Shown: positions 22,385 through 36,799, counted from the first letter of the stretch. The stretch is DNA of 64,000 nucleotides from Cotesia glomerata (GCF_020080835.1 NC_058158.1:1178001-1242000), one strand, 5' to 3'. Translations and numbers: made by a program. The notes: a model not told the origin generated them from the letters alone.

Positions 22385-23417
22385 TAAATATATCAGTCCA
22401 AAATATTAATTGTCTTTTTGGTAAATAAATTTATTCCACATCATCGGAGATTTTTCTCAAATAAATAATCGAAAATATTTGCCGGCGTTCACACTATATT
22501 TATATATTTTATTTTTAAGGAAGTACGAGCGCTAGGCGGGGTGGGGATAGGTATCCACTCTAGCGCGGTAAGGGGAAAGCAGTAACCATATGATTTTTCT
22601 CAATATATAGATATACATTTAACATTGGCTAATGGCGGGATTTATTTTTCTTTTAATTAATACACTTTAATTAGTCGGGCAAGTGTTAATTTTTTTGAAT
22701 TTAATTTATCACTAATATATTTACTTTCATCCATAAGTTTTTTAAAAATATTCACCGACAGTTTTACGAGAAAAATACAGAAATGTATCAATGTTTGGAG
22801 GTTACCCCATAAGACCAATGTTAAATTGCTCAACTTTAAAGTTAATTATTTATTTAAATAATCGGGCAATCTCCTTCAAATTTTCAGAATTTGTTAAGAC
22901 ATATTTAAACTTCATATTTAAAAAAAATCAAGCCTTTTATCAAAAGTTGTCTTGGTGCTCGTACTTCCTTAAGAGAAAATCTGTGGACCGATGCGATTAA
23001 TTGAAAGTCCTCGAGCCGTTTGGCGTCCATTAAATCACGTCATGAATTTTATTTTTTCTCTTCGCCGTATAGTACAGCCATATGAATTTATGTTTCATGT
23101 CTGCATATGTGAAGAGTGAAGAGTTTTGAGGGTATAACACATATGTGGATGTATATGTGTGTCGGCAATGAATGCTCGGTGTGTTTGCATAGGTCCCCGA
23201 GGTGCAATAGACTCACTTAAAGGGAGAAACACCCGATAAAGATAGAACGCCTTACAAAGAGGACGATAGAGATGGGGCTGAAACGCGCGAGTCCGCTCCG
23301 TTCTACAGATACTGTCTGTACGTAGTACAACTACAAGCCATAGAGGCACCCGTTCTATCGGGATAAGAGAAAAAAGAGAGAATTGTAGATTTAGATGGGG
23401 AAAAAGGAGAGGTTCCT

Positions 23418-23795
23418 GTGTACACTCAGCTGTCGGGCTGCATGCCCCGTTTTTGCGTTATTCCGTTTCGTCGGGTATTTTTCAGAGAAGGTACAACTCT
23501 CCTGATTATCATCGTCATCCTTGTGGTTATATGCCTCAACATTACATTGCTTTTAAATTGTTTGGATTTATTTATTGTACCCCCGAGAGCTCTGAACTTT
23601 TTTTTGGAAAACCCAAAAATCAACAAACCAACGATTGTAAGAGAAACAATTGAAATTATCAAAAAAATTCTATATTGGAGAATTTTTTTTAACTTTTCGA
23701 CGACCGTGCATTTGGAAATATCGTTCAGTTCGGTTTTTAATATGGCCGTTGGGTCGGTTACCGTATTTAGACTCATTTTTTGTGGTTATTATTAA
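23418..23795. other. Pair of overlapping open frames, doubtful coding
   Basis: A 125-codon plus frame (23418-23795) and a 116-codon minus frame (23776-23426) cover the same bases. Each encodes one hydrophobic stretch that could be a membrane segment (LLIIIVILVVICLNITLLL on plus; RIFLIISIVSLTIVGLLIFG on minus). No family is recognised and no splice or poly(A) context decides between them. Open frames of this length on both strands are unusual for A/T-rich DNA but not proof of coding. Confidence 0.2.
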
Positions 23796-23959
23796 ACTAG
23801 ACCAACAATGATGGTGATTTTTTATGGGAGCTTGAATTTTATTACTAAAAATTTATTTAAAAAAATATTGAATAGAGTTTTTTAAGGTATTGTATCTAAA
23901 AAAATCGAAATTTTAATTCAATTATAATTGGTGACATAACTTATTATATTGAACTTGTT

Positions 23960-24560
23960 CCTTGGACTTTTATGATAAAATTTGATTGTAAATGCTTGTC
24001 AATCATATTTTGATGATTTGAAATTCAACACAAGGATTCTTTTTGATATTTATAGGGAATAATATGATCAAATTTTAACAAAAAACACCTGTTATACTTT
24101 GGAAGGCGTTTTTAAGACTGTTTAGATAAAATTTGAGAGCAAAATGCTTACTAATTACATTTTGATCATTTTTAATCGAAAAAAAGGATTATTCTTGATA
24201 TTTATAAGGAATAAAATGATCAAATTTTAACAAAAAACACGTGTTATACTTTAGAAGGCGTTTTTAAGACTTTTTAGATAAAATTTGAGTGCAAAATGCT
24301 TACTAATTACACTTTGATTATTTTTAATTGAACAAAAGAATTGTTCTTGATATTTATAAGGAATAGCATGATCAAATTTGAACAAAAAACACTTGCTCTA
24401 CTTTGAAAGGCGTTTTCAAGACTGTTTAGATAAAATTTGAGTGCAAAATGCTTACTAATTACACTTGGATCATTTTTAATTGAACAAAAGGATTGTTCTT
24501 AATCTGAAAAAGGCATTAAATAGTCAAATTTTATGAAAAGAAATACGTGGTATATATTAA
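23960..24560. repeat. Tandem repeat, ~151-bp unit, 3-4 copies
   Basis: GATCAAATTTTAACAAAAAA recurs at about 24066, 24217 and 24370, each followed by GGCGTTTTTAAGACT, GATAAAATTTGAG and CAAAATGCTTACTAATTACA. Copies are highly similar in the middle and decay at both ends of the array (fading to ~24720). Non-coding. Confidence 0.85.
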
Positions 24561-25023
24561 TAGGAATTTTTTAGACTTTTTGGAGAACAAAATACTGATC
24601 ATTCATATTTTAATGACTTGTAATGAAACCAAGAGATAGTTCATGATGTTAAAAAGGAATTAAACAGTAAAATTTTATGAAAAGAACAAGTGTTTTTTGT
24701 AAATCACAAAAAAACTTGTCGAAGGAGTAAATTTATGATTTTTGAGGTAAAAGTTTGAGCAGAGAGCAAAAGTAAAAAGTTTTCAACAGGAGAGGAGTAT
24801 ACTTATGCCTTGGGGGTTTTGCGAAGGGTGATGACACAAAGAGACGGATAGGAAGGAGCGCGAGATACAGATATATAGAGATACATAATACAGCGATGGG
24901 AAAATCCGGGATGCTGGTTGGCTGGTTGGTCGGTTTGGACTCCGCCTCTAAACTGATGCCGCGGATACACCGTAACCTAGCTTCACCTTCCCTGTGTATC
25001 TGTATCTGGTGGATGAGTTGGTC

Positions 25024-25088
<65 letters not shown>
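25024..25088 (+). repeat. Compound microsatellite (TA)n(GA)n
   Basis: Alternating TA from 25024 to 25042 runs directly into (GA)n to 25088. It generates spurious frames of alternating Arg-Glu in every register. Confidence 0.95.
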
Positions 25089-25090
<2 letters not shown>

Positions 25091-25718
25091 TTACGCGGCT
25101 CTTTTCCCCTTTCCCTTTATCCCGACATCATCCAGTCGCAGTACGGTGTGGAACATGTATGACGGTCCTATGCTATATGCTATATGCTGAACACTGGTTC
25201 ATTCCTAAACTCCCAACGCCATGAATTTCACCCCCGAGATACCTGGAGCGCAAATGAGCGTGTAATTCGAGGTACGTGCACAGTTGAGCTGCTCCACTTC
25301 ACATACTCCTTCATTCCTGCATTCCCTTTGCTGGTATGAAGATAGAGAAAGATAATTCGCTTACACGTGACTCGAGGTTTGAATCAACGCATGTATGCCA
25401 GGAATCCAACATCGGAATCCGAACATCAACACTGAGCGTCAACGCTCATGCATAATGTTGGAGCTTAGTTGTGAGACATGCTTTTATTTCTTGTGGTTTG
25501 TGGTCGAGGATCAAAATAAAGATAGAGAGAAAAACAAAAAAACTAAATGATTTAAGATAAATATTCTTGATCCAAAAAAAACATCATCCGAAAGTTTTTT
25601 GCCTTGTAACTGATTTTCTTATCATAAAAAATTCTAAAAGACCACCAAAAAAATGTTATCCTCTATTGATACTCAAATTCTGCATCAAAAAACACAAATT
25701 CCTGATAATAATTAAGAA

Positions 25719-26502
25719 CTAGCAAACTTGCAGTCACTATGTGACTGCCGTAACTTGTGAACTATAAATAGATAAAATTTTGCTTAATTAAATAATGGAT
25801 TTTGTTAAATTGCACTGTACTTTTTTAACAATTGACGTTTTTAAAGATATAAGCTCATCCCGATATTACACTCATCAAAAGCTTTCATTTGAGTACCCAC
25901 ATGCATTTTCATATATTTTTCATATATACATATATGTAATATATATAAATATATGAAAAATTGATGTGGGTACTTAAATGAAAGGTCTTGATGAGTGTAA
26001 CTCCAGGGTGAGCTTATATCGTAGAAAATGTCATCAGTAGACAAAATACGAGGTCATTTCTTAATTATTGAAATTTTTTAAGATATAAGCTCATCTCAAT
26101 GTTCCACTCATCAAGAGCTTTCATTTGAGTACCCACATATATTTTTATATTTTTTTCATATATTCATATATGTGATATATATAAATATATGAAAAATTGA
26201 TGTGGGTACTCAAATGAAAGGTCTTGATGAGTGTAACATCGAGATGAGCTTATATCTTTAAAAATGGCAATAGTTCACGAGATACAAGGTCTTAATTGTG
26301 TATCTAGAGATAGAGTGTTTTCGAATGCAGCCTAAATACTTATCTTCATAAATTGACTATTGGTGAGAATGATATGAAACTTTGAAAAGGCACAAATTCA
26401 AGTCAAGACTTTTCCAATGATACCAAATTTAACCATAGTAACCCATTTCATCATATAAATACACTGGCCACAAAATTTCGCTTATTCTCTTAATAATATA
26501 GA
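25719..26502 (-). mobile_element. Non-autonomous Helitron HelA, copy 4 (complete, reversed)
   Basis: Reads in reverse: CTAG at 25719-25722, hairpin GCAGTCAC/GTGACTGC just inside, and the far end AATAATATAGA (26502), which is TCTATATTATT on the minus strand. Flanking bases are A before CTAG and T after the other end, the A|T rule. Two inverted-repeat units. A 67-codon minus frame (26044-25841) recurs in other copies but reflects the repeat. Confidence 0.87.
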
Positions 26503-27816
26503 TAATTTCTTCGTTCTTTAAGAACTTTTTTTCCTTGGTTTAAGATAAAGAATTTATATTCAAAGTACTAAAAAAAATTATTTGAACACATTCTAAAAAA
26601 TATTTGAGACTGATTTTTAAAGATACAGAAAATAACAGAAATCCAAAATAAAATTGTGGAGAGAAACTGATAAAAAGCATTGAAAAAGAGAAAAAAAGCT
26701 TGAACCAAAAAAATTATTTTGAAAAAATTGATGATCTGCAGTAGAAAAATTTTTAAGCCAAATAAAATTTTGTATTTTTTGCATCAAGAAATTTTTTCAG
26801 AGCAAAAACGAAAAAAATGATGGAAAATAAAAGGGCAAATTGGGCGAGAGATATGCATGTGTGTATGAATGCTCAATGTGTGGACTCAAAGTTGGACAAT
26901 CAAGTGCGATAGTCACCATTGTGGATGTTGACTGCGGGTATATTTGTCTAGCAATGGAGTAGAGAGTGTGCTCGACGTAAATTCGTGTATCTATTGGACC
27001 CGGTAAACCTATCCTAGTCCTAGATACATTAATTACTAATAAAGTGCCATTGACCTCTTTAAAGTTAACTAATTAATTTAATTTTCGTAAATATTCTGCG
27101 CGATTCTTGCTCCAAGTTCCAGATTCCAGATCTTGGTCTTGCTCTGATACTATATTCTGGCTTAAACTTTTTAAATTAATGAAACTTTCGCGGGTAGATG
27201 TAGGATGATGAGAAAATTTAACAAACTTTCGGGGTACTGAAGTCTAATGAGAAAACATTTTTAATTTACGTGTTTCGAAGCTGCTTTTGGGGGAATTTGT
27301 AGTGCAAAAGAAATCACTATTATTTTCTAAATAAATGGAATCTTATATACATATATGTACGAACAATGGATCGTGGAGTGAATAATATGTGTAGAGAGGC
27401 AAAAAAGTGACGTGAAGGACTCTTAACCGGTCATGTGGGAGTTGTCCAGACAATGCGTTATCGAATCGCGTGAGACAGTGACATAATTGCAATGTTGTGT
27501 CTTGCGTCGGGAAACCGTGGTCTGGTGTCAAACCCCAGAGATCGGTGACAATGAACTCCTCGAGAGTCCTTCAGTCCATCTCTCGTCCCCCAAATTGTCA
27601 GCGGCATCGGCAATAATAATAGCAAGATAAATAATACATTATTTTCATACCCACGCTCGTACTTTATTCTTCGGTTAGTTTTTCCACAATTGTGGAATTG
27701 AATCCTAAACCTTTGGGCTATCGACCGTGCATTAGATTGTCAATAACACACTGTATATCAACCCTTTATATAATCAAATCCTGGATTATTATAATAATGA
27801 AAAAATAATAATAGTA
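26503..27816. other. Non-coding; balanced island 26.85-27.75 kb
   Basis: The first 300 bases are A/T-rich. The island that follows is single-copy with no long frame: the 62-codon minus frame at 27531-27343 shows no domain. Nothing supportable. Confidence 0.45.
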
Positions 27817-28810
27817 ATGGCCATATCAGGCTGTATATTCACATAAAAATATTTTTTTAATTTTTTTCTATAAATCTATAGATCAATAAAAATGTTTTAC
27901 TGAAAATAAATTAATATAGAAGTTCATCAAACCGAAAAATAAATACCAGATAATTTTTTCAAAAAAATCACAAATATTCTTTATATTTTAGAAATTAACT
28001 TTTTTCTAGGGAGAAGATTAAACGATCATGCGCCATCTGTTGGAATTTATTAACACTATTTTTGTGAAAAAATTATTTATGGGCTTACGCATCCATCAAA
28101 CTACATTAAAAATTTTTTTTATGGATAATAACAATAATACCTCAAAAAACTTTTCTGATCTAGCTATTTATGGCCATATCAGGCAGTATATTCACATAAA
28201 AATATTTTTTTAACTTTTTTCTAGAAATCTATAGATCAATAACAATGTTTTACTAAAAATATATAAATATAGAAGTTCATTAAACAAAAAAAACTAATAT
28301 CAGATCATGTTTTTAAAAAAATCACAAAGATTCTTTATATTGTAGAAATTAACTCTCTTCTAGCGAGAAGATTTAACGACCATGCGCCATCTGTTCGGAT
28401 TTCTTAATACTATTTTCGTAAAAAAATTATTTATGGCCTTATCAATCCGTCAAACTACATTAGAAATTTTTTTATGGATAATAATAATACCTTAAAAAAA
28501 CTTTTCTGATCTAGCTATTAATGGCCATATCAGGCTGTATATTAACATAAAAATATTTTTTTAATTTTTTTATAGAAATCTATAGATCAATAAAAATGTT
28601 TTACTAGAAATAAGTTAATTCAGAAGTTCATTAAACAGAAAAACTAATACCAGATCATTTTTTCAAAAAAATCACAAAGATTCTCTATATTTTAGAAATT
28701 AACTCTCTTCTACAGAGAAGATTAAGCGACCATGCGCCATCTGTCGGAATTTCTTAGCACTATTTTTTTGTAAAAAAATTATATATGAAAATATCAGCTC
28801 TCAAGCTTCA
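27817..28810 (+). repeat. Tandem repeat, ~352-bp unit with CATGCGCCATCTGT core
   Basis: ATGGCCATATCAGG begins units at 27817, 28170 and 28521 (periods 353 and 351 bp). Each unit contains GAGAAGATT(A/T)A.CGA.CATGCGCCATCTGT, with cores at 28028, 28382 and 28732, then GGA(A)TTT and ACTATTTTT. The core is preserved while the spacer changes. Related single or paired copies lie near 0.4, 6.4 and 45-46 kb. Confidence 0.86.
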
Positions 28811-29812
28811 CTAGAAATTGTTTTTATGGATAATAATGATAATAATAATAAGTTAGAACGAAATTTAGCGTAAAGAATTAACAATATGTAGCGTTTAGCC
28901 TCATATTATGTATATATTATTCAGTGGAGATGTTCGTCTGGATTAACATTGAGATTTACTATCAGACTATCGATATAAACACATATACGTATGTATGTAT
29001 ATAGAATGAAGGGTAAGCAGTATTCACTTATAACTATATAAGAAGGGCAAGTTAAACGGGGGTGGTTTCAGTGGCGTGTAGCAGTAGCACGAGGGGACAA
29101 CTAACAATTGCCGGATCGCGAGCATGTATACAAATACGTCCAAATACATCCCCCGTGATTCGAGCGGCTATTTAACGCTACCAAGCAATGAGCCCCCGAT
29201 TCTCGACGCCCGGGGGTGCTAAGCCCAAGCCCTGTACCCTGTCGCTCAAGCTTACCCACGATAACCATTTGCTCACATTATTCTTGCGTCCTGTATGCTA
29301 GTGTAGGATAATATAAGCCGGACTATAATGCAACTTGGTATCGGAACCTGAGGCGCTGGCCCTTGTTCTCTGGCGCTGCTCGAATCCCGAATATGTACCG
29401 AATCTCAATGATCAACTGTTAATCCTGGAATACTCGATAGATCTAAGTCTCGAGGGTTAAGGCCAATCTGGACGATTGTTTCCGCTCGGTATTTATGTCA
29501 ATTGACCGATTGTCTTTGGGTCACAGGTCTTATGCCTTATTTCGGCGCATGGATTCTATTCTATTCACGGATATAATCACTCCAGTGAATTATTTCACCG
29601 GCAATTGTGAAAGGATCAGCATAGAGCTCGGATCTATTATGAATATGTTTTCCGAGGCTTGTTGACACTTCATTAATGCTGAGGTTACACGGTAATATGT
29701 GCATGGATTTTGTTGGTGATCTGACGCAGGATGCTGACGTCTATTTAAACATCACTGAAGAAAATTTTATTCATTTTCTGAGAAAAACTTGCGAATTTCA
29801 GATGAAAATCAA
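28811..29812. other. Single-copy island, among the most GC-balanced in the window
   Basis: From about 28980 to 29700 the composition is unusually balanced for this window. No long frame is present, and I found no tRNA, snRNA or splice-bounded exon. It could be conserved non-coding or regulatory DNA; this is not shown by the sequence alone. Confidence 0.4.
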
Positions 29813-29966
29813 GTTAACTGACATAAAATTTTTAGAAATTTTTTTTAAAATTTCATTTGTAAAAAACTTTAAAAACTGTAAGTACAATTTTTTAAAAATG
29901 TTTTTTTGTTTTAATTTAATTATTAAAAAAAAATTAAAAAATTAAAAACGTCGGCTAACTTTAGTG
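29813..29966. repeat. GTCGGCTAACTT-family TIR element, first of a pair
   Basis: Begins near AAGTTAACTGACATAAAATTT and ends in AACGTCGGCTAACTTTAG. The interior has TTTGTAAAAAACTTTAAAAACTG and GTTTTAATTTAATTATTAAA, repeated almost exactly in the neighbouring copy. Non-coding. Confidence 0.65.
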
Positions 29967-30141
29967 TCATAAATTTTAGTATCAAAATTAAGTTAGCCAA
30001 CATTTAGAATTTTTTTTATTGAAAAAATGAATACAGAAAAAAAAAAAAAAAATTTTCACTTGTAAAAAAGTTTAAAAACCATAAGCGCAAGTTTAAAAAA
30101 ATGTTTTTTTTGTTTTAATTTAATTATTAAAAATTTGGAAA

Positions 30142-31246
<1,105 letters not shown>

Positions 31247-33603
31247 AAAATTAAAAACGTCGGCTAACTTTAGTAAATATTTTTTAGACAATATTTTTTA
31301 TTAAAATTTGCAATGATTTATGCTATTTTTTTTTATGAACTAAATAATGAAATTTTTTAATAGAAGCAGAATAAATATTTTTTTCATTGAAAAATTTTAA
31401 TACTCTAATCAAAGTTGTAAATAATAAATTAAATTTTCTAATGTATTAGTTTTTTTTTTTTAGATATTAAATTTAATTTTTTAATGGAAATAATTTTTAT
31501 TAGTCATTAAATTTAATTTTTAATGGAAAAAAAAATATTTTTATTGATCAATAAATTTAATATTTACATTAAATATTAAATTTAATTTTTCTAATTTAAT
31601 TTTGATTAGAAAGTTAGATAAAATTCATTATTTTTCCATAAAAATTTGACAACCCTATGACTAATCAAAATTTTTTTTCAAGTTTAAATCGCTTTATAAA
31701 TTTCTAATCTATTAATAATTCTCAAAAAAAATTAATAAATTAAAAATGCAATAAACCAAAGCATTAAAAAAAATTCCACGAAAAAGCACTTTTCCAACTG
31801 ATGTAATAGCCAGTAAAATAAAAACGGTGACCTTTAAACGCCGCAATAAAACCGTGAGATCATTGTTAATTACATGAATGAATAAACCACGGAGTAAACA
31901 ATAACAAGCATAACGTAATTCTAAATTCCTAAAAGACACCTCCGAATAATAAATATTGAATTAATATAATAATAAAAACAAAAAATAAAAAATATTTGTT
32001 GATATTTAGTCAAGTTCAATAAGTAATAACTGCTTTAAATTATATTTAATTCGATAACGCCAAGTATAATATTTGATATTAATATATAGTCCGTACACAT
32101 TGACTTAAAATAAAAAGTGTGGTACAATAAACAAATTTATTTTAGTCAATACTCTGTACTTATACAGACTACATATTTATAGTATAATACGCGAGTAGAT
32201 ATAAAAAGTAAAGTTGTTACTGTTTCTAATATAACTCAAACACACTCGAAACACCAAAGCATCATCTCGACGATTGACGCCCGGTAAATATTTGTGGTAA
32301 TTTATACGGTTGTGTATGTATGTCTATGTGGCGAGGATCTGAGTAGTAGCTGATAGAGAGTACATCACACACTATTCTATACTCTGTCAAACTTTACCGT
32401 TCTATTCGCACACTAAAATAATTCTGCTATCTCCTATCTGTGCACAGTGCATCCTGGCAAATCGATAATGCAAACGAGTAGTGACAACAAATTTGTATCC
32501 CACATCATCCAGCATCAGTCTGTGCTCCAAGTGTGAAAGAGATAACATTGAGAAAATAGACATTACATATGACAGATCAAATAATAATGGATGTGACGGT
32601 AATCTTTGACGCCAATAGTACAGTTCACTCTATAATAGACAGCTAATATTATTATCTCGTATGCTAGAGAGCCCCGTTGACATTTTAACGCGTGCACGCG
32701 CTAATAATTAAATTTGATTTCAGCAAACGTCCCGCGAAACGCTTTGTATTAGCCGTACTCATATAGACACGTTAATTCCGACCCGGCAGAAGTTTGACGA
32801 CAAAATATTTGTTGCTCAAACAGATCCTGAGCATGAGCTAGTCCCTTGCGCTTATGAATAACTCACACTCGTTCATTCCTCACGCTCACCTACTCACATC
32901 CTACTGATATATCATCTATCTACACACAAACACGTTTAGTTCTAACGGAATCGCTTTCGCTCAAAATTAATAGACGTGAGTATATATATTCATACGTGTA
33001 TATCTATACGAGTGTCATCTCCCATTCACTCTAAAGTCTATACTCGACAAATAAATTAAATAAACAAATGAAAGCCGAGTTAATGTCGAGCAAGCACCAA
33101 TTTTATGTTTACGCTCATGTGTGAGTGTGTGCTCAAGGCACTTATTAATTTCATGTCTGTGTTGTTTATAATAATAATATTATTATTTACAGGAGTTTAA
33201 AAATAAATATGAATTATTTGCTCCGGTGGATTCATGTTGATGTTTATGTCAATTTCTTGGACAATTTATTATGTATTTGTTATGTAATTCAGGTGATAAC
33301 AGTAATTATTCCGGTAATTGCAGCAGGTCAGACACGTATCGATTAAAGAGTGCTGAGATGAAATCGGCTGCCCAATTTCAAAACACAGTAACTAATATTT
33401 AAAAAGTTTTTTTATTAAAAAAAAGTTTGCCTGCCAAATTTATGAAAAATTTGATTTATGAATAGAAATATTTTTAAGAAAAAAATACTTGAAATTAAAG
33501 TCTAAAAGTTATAAAAAATGCAGCAATATTTAAAAAAATAAGGTATAAAAATTTTGCAGTTACTGTTTTTAAAATTGGGCAGCCGAAATGAACAAGGCGC
33601 TGT

Positions 33604-33605
<2 letters not shown>

Positions 33606-33635
<30 letters not shown>
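33606..33635 (+). repeat. Poly-T tract (30 bp)
   Basis: Uninterrupted run of about 30 T. No target duplication or retroelement body could be recognised beside it. Confidence 0.9.
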
Positions 33636-33636
<1 letters not shown>

Positions 33637-33837
33637 GGTGTGGGTATGCTGGAGATAGAAACGTCACCTTTTGCCTTGGAGCATGTGTTAACTAGACTAA
33701 CCAGGATAATCGGTAATTACGAGCATTTAGCGCAATAAACTACGAGAAAAGCAAGTAATCGGTTGGGATTGGCGGTGCTTTATTTTTACTGCAAATACTC
33801 GAGAAAATAATTGCGCTGAGGTCGAGTGTGAAAATTA

Positions 33838-34195
33838 TAATAATTATTGTGTTGTTATATAGATTATGTAAAAATTTTTGGAGATTTTTTTTTGGTACCA
33901 AATTTTAGAGGGTGAAAATAATTTTTAAAAATATATCATTTTTATTTAAATTGTTTTTAAATAAATTTCTTTTTTTTTGGTCCGTAACATACAGTTTGAA
34001 AATAATAATAATTATTATGTTGTTATATAGATTATGTAAAAATTTTTGGAGATTTTATTTTGGTACCAAAATATTTTAGAGGATGAAAATTATTTTTAAA
34101 GTATCTAATTTTTATTTAAATCATTTTAAAATAAATTTCTTTTTTTTTGGTCCGTAATATAGTTTGAAAATAATAATAATTATTATTATGTGTAA
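33838..34195. repeat. Two-copy tandem repeat, 168-bp period
   Basis: TTATATAGATTATGTAAAAA followed by TTTTTGGAGATTTT, TTTGGTACCAAA and TTTTTTTTGGTCCGTAA occurs at 33855 and again at 34023, with small insertions and deletions. Confidence 0.82.
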
Positions 34196-34373
34196 TGTAA
34201 AAAATTTTTGTTTAATTTTCATACTAAAAAATTGTATAAATAATTATAAAAAAAATAATTTGGAGTTATTTGTAAAAAAATGAATTTACTAAAAAAATTT
34301 GAATAAATAATATTTAAAAAAAATAATTAATTTACTGTGTAAAATATCTGAAGAATATTATTGTATATTTATT

Positions 34374-34378
<5 letters not shown>

Positions 34379-34421
<43 letters not shown>
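34379..34421 (+). repeat. Poly-T tract (43 bp)
   Basis: Uninterrupted T run, the longest homopolymer in the window. It could be a reversed poly(A) tail of a retroposed sequence, but no recognisable body adjoins it. Confidence 0.9.
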
Positions 34422-34422
<1 letters not shown>

Positions 34423-35232
34423 TAAAAAGTAGATAAAATTTTAAACTTTCAATGATTTAGTATTAAAAATAGTGATCTTAGAAAAAAGGTAAGGTGTTCC
34501 AGAATGCATATTAAAGAGGACGTCTTTTATCCCGACGAGCTCGAGTATGCGCGCGCTTGATTCGCATATGGCCGCGGAAGGTCGAGTGACGTAGTAGGTA
34601 TACCCGAGTCCCGGCTGCGCAAATATTGATCGAAGTGTTGGCGTGTCGAAAAATTCCACCGAATAGAAATAAAGTTGAGAGCGGGGACCGTACCGGTTAG
34701 GTGTGCATGCATTACAAGCTTTTTCACGTACTTTGTACACTTATGCTTTAATTCCCAGCCCGTTGGGCTGTGAATAATCATTTAGATTTCAATTTGCTCG
34801 AGATATTTTAAGCATTAATTAATTTTACTTAATAAAATCTTTATTTTTATTTTTAACAAACGACGTTTGGCTCATTACCGTCCAATTAATGCACCAAAAA
34901 ATAAGTAGAGCTTATAAATAAATACTGATGTTTTTTTACCGCAATAATTAATACATGCATGTATGTGTAATATGTGCAAGCTAAAGTACTGACGTTCATT
35001 ATTATAAGGGGGCCCGGACGCCCAGCTGCGAATTGAATACGATGAAGAGGTCCCCGTGTTCAACAAAAGTGGACGGGGGTGGACGGCGGTTTGACGCGTG
35101 CTTAAAACCCTCATTCTAATTTTTGTTGTTAGCCACCTGTTTATATCAACGGTGTTTTCTTAAATCGTTCAATTAGCTTATAAAATCCTTATTGAAAAAA
35201 AAAAATTAATTGAATTAAAAAAATTATTTTAA

Positions 35233-36799
35233 CTAGCGACCTGGCAAGCACTATGTGACTGCCGTGATTTGTGAATTATAAATAAATAAAATTTTGCTTT
35301 ATTAAATAGTGAATTTCGTTAAATTGCACTGTACTTTCTTAAATATTGACATTTTTAAAGATATAAAATGATCCTGATGTTACACTCATCAAGAGCTTTC
35401 ATTTGAGTACCTACGTGCATTTTCATATATTTTTCATATATACATATATATATAATATATATAAATATATGAAAAATTAATGTGGGTACTCAAATGAAAG
35501 GTCTCGATGAGTGTAATATCGAGATGAGCTTATATCTTCAACAATATCATTAGTTGACAAGATAATAAAGTCAGTTCTTAATTATTGATATTTTTTAAGA
35601 TATAAGCTCATCCCGATGTTACACTCATCAAGAGCTTTCATTTGAGTACCCACATACATTTTAATATATTTTTCATATATACATATATATAATATATATA
35701 AATATATGAAAAATTGATGTGGGTACTCAAATGAAAGGTCTCGATGAGTGTAATATCGAGATGAGCTTATATCTTCAACAATATCATTAGTTGACAAGAT
35801 AGTAAAGTCAGTTCTTAATTATTGTCATTTTTTAAGATATAAGCTCATCCCGATGTTACACTCATCAAGAGCTTTCATTTGAGTACCCACATGCATTTTA
35901 ATATATTTTTCATATATACATATATATAATATATATAAATATATGAAAAATTGATGTGGGTACTCAAATAAAAGGTCTCGATGAGTGTAATATCGAGATG
36001 AGCTTATATCTTCAAAAATATTATTGGTCGACAAGATAGTAAAGTCAGTTCTTAATTATTGTCATTTTTTAAGATATAAGCTCATCCCGATGTTACACTC
36101 ACCAAGAGCTTTCATTTGAGTACCCACATGCATTTTAATATATTTTTCATATATACATATATATAAATATATGAAAAGTTGATGTGGGTACTCAAATGAA
36201 AGGTCTCGATGAGTGTAATGTCAAGATGAGCTTATATCTTCAAAAATATCATTAGTTGACAAGATAGTTGAGTCAGTTCTTAATTATTAACATTTTTTAA
36301 GATATAAGCTCATCCCGATGTTACACTCACCAAGAGCTTTCATTTGAGTACCCACATGCATTTTAATATATTTTTCATATATACATATATATAAATATAT
36401 GAAAAATTGATGTGGGTACTCAAATGAAAGGTCTCGATGAGTGTAATGTCAAGATGAGCTTATATCTTCAAAAATATCATTAGTTGACAAGATAGTAAAG
36501 TCAGTTCTTAATTATTAACATTTTTTAAGATATAAGCTCATCCAGATGTTACACTCATCAAGAGCTTTCATTTGAGTACCCACATGCATTTTGATATATT
36601 TTTCATATATACATATATATAATATATATAAATATATGAAAAATTGATGTGGGTACTCTAATGAAAGCTCTTGATGAGTATAACATCGGGATGAGCTTAT
36701 ATCTTTAAAGATGTCAATAGTTCACGAGATACAAGGTCATTTCTTAATTATGTATCTAGAGACAGAGCATTTTCAAATGCAACCTAAACACTTATCATA
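35233..36799 (-). mobile_element. Helitron HelA, copy 5 (expanded to six inverted-repeat units; 5' end lost)
   Basis: Reversed: CTAG at 35233-35236 after A. The terminal hairpin is damaged (GGCAAGCAC in place of GCAGTCAC). Six successive units, each a long inverted repeat with GATGTTACACTCA and GTACCCACAT arms around TATATA, recur every 228-242 bp (for example at about 35596, 35832, 36070, 36297 and 36526). The Helitron 5' TC end is missing: similarity stops near 36799. The damaged hairpin suggests an immobile copy. Confidence 0.85.

Larger units (their letters stand above)
22385..25718. other. Non-coding; islands and a tandem repeat
   Basis: Contains a balanced island at 22.97-23.80 kb with overlapping open frames on both strands, a 151-bp tandem repeat (23960-24560), a second island at 24.7-25.5 kb and a TA/GA microsatellite. 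I see no gene with domain or splice support. Confidence 0.45.
31276..35232. other. Non-coding; islands and simple repeats
   Basis: A/T-rich to about 32200, then a single-copy island to ~33360 without a supportable frame. After it come a T30 run (33606-33635), a two-copy tandem repeat (33838-34195), a T43 run (34379-34421) and another balanced island (34.49-35.16 kb). The 99- and 84-codon minus frames in that last island overlap each other and show no domain. Confidence 0.45.

Noticed and set aside
24896..25224. Plus-strand frames with long Arg-Glu alternation
   Set aside because: Translation of the (GA)n microsatellite at 25042-25088; the flanking codons have no domain.
34379..34421. T43 run as the tail of a retroposed gene or LINE
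   Set aside because: No coding or LINE-like sequence adjoins it on the expected side and no target duplication could be seen.
35233..36799. Regularly spaced repeats resembling a CRISPR array
   Set aside because: Units are contiguous 228-242 bp inverted repeats in a Helitron, not short repeats with unique spacers, and the genome is eukaryotic.
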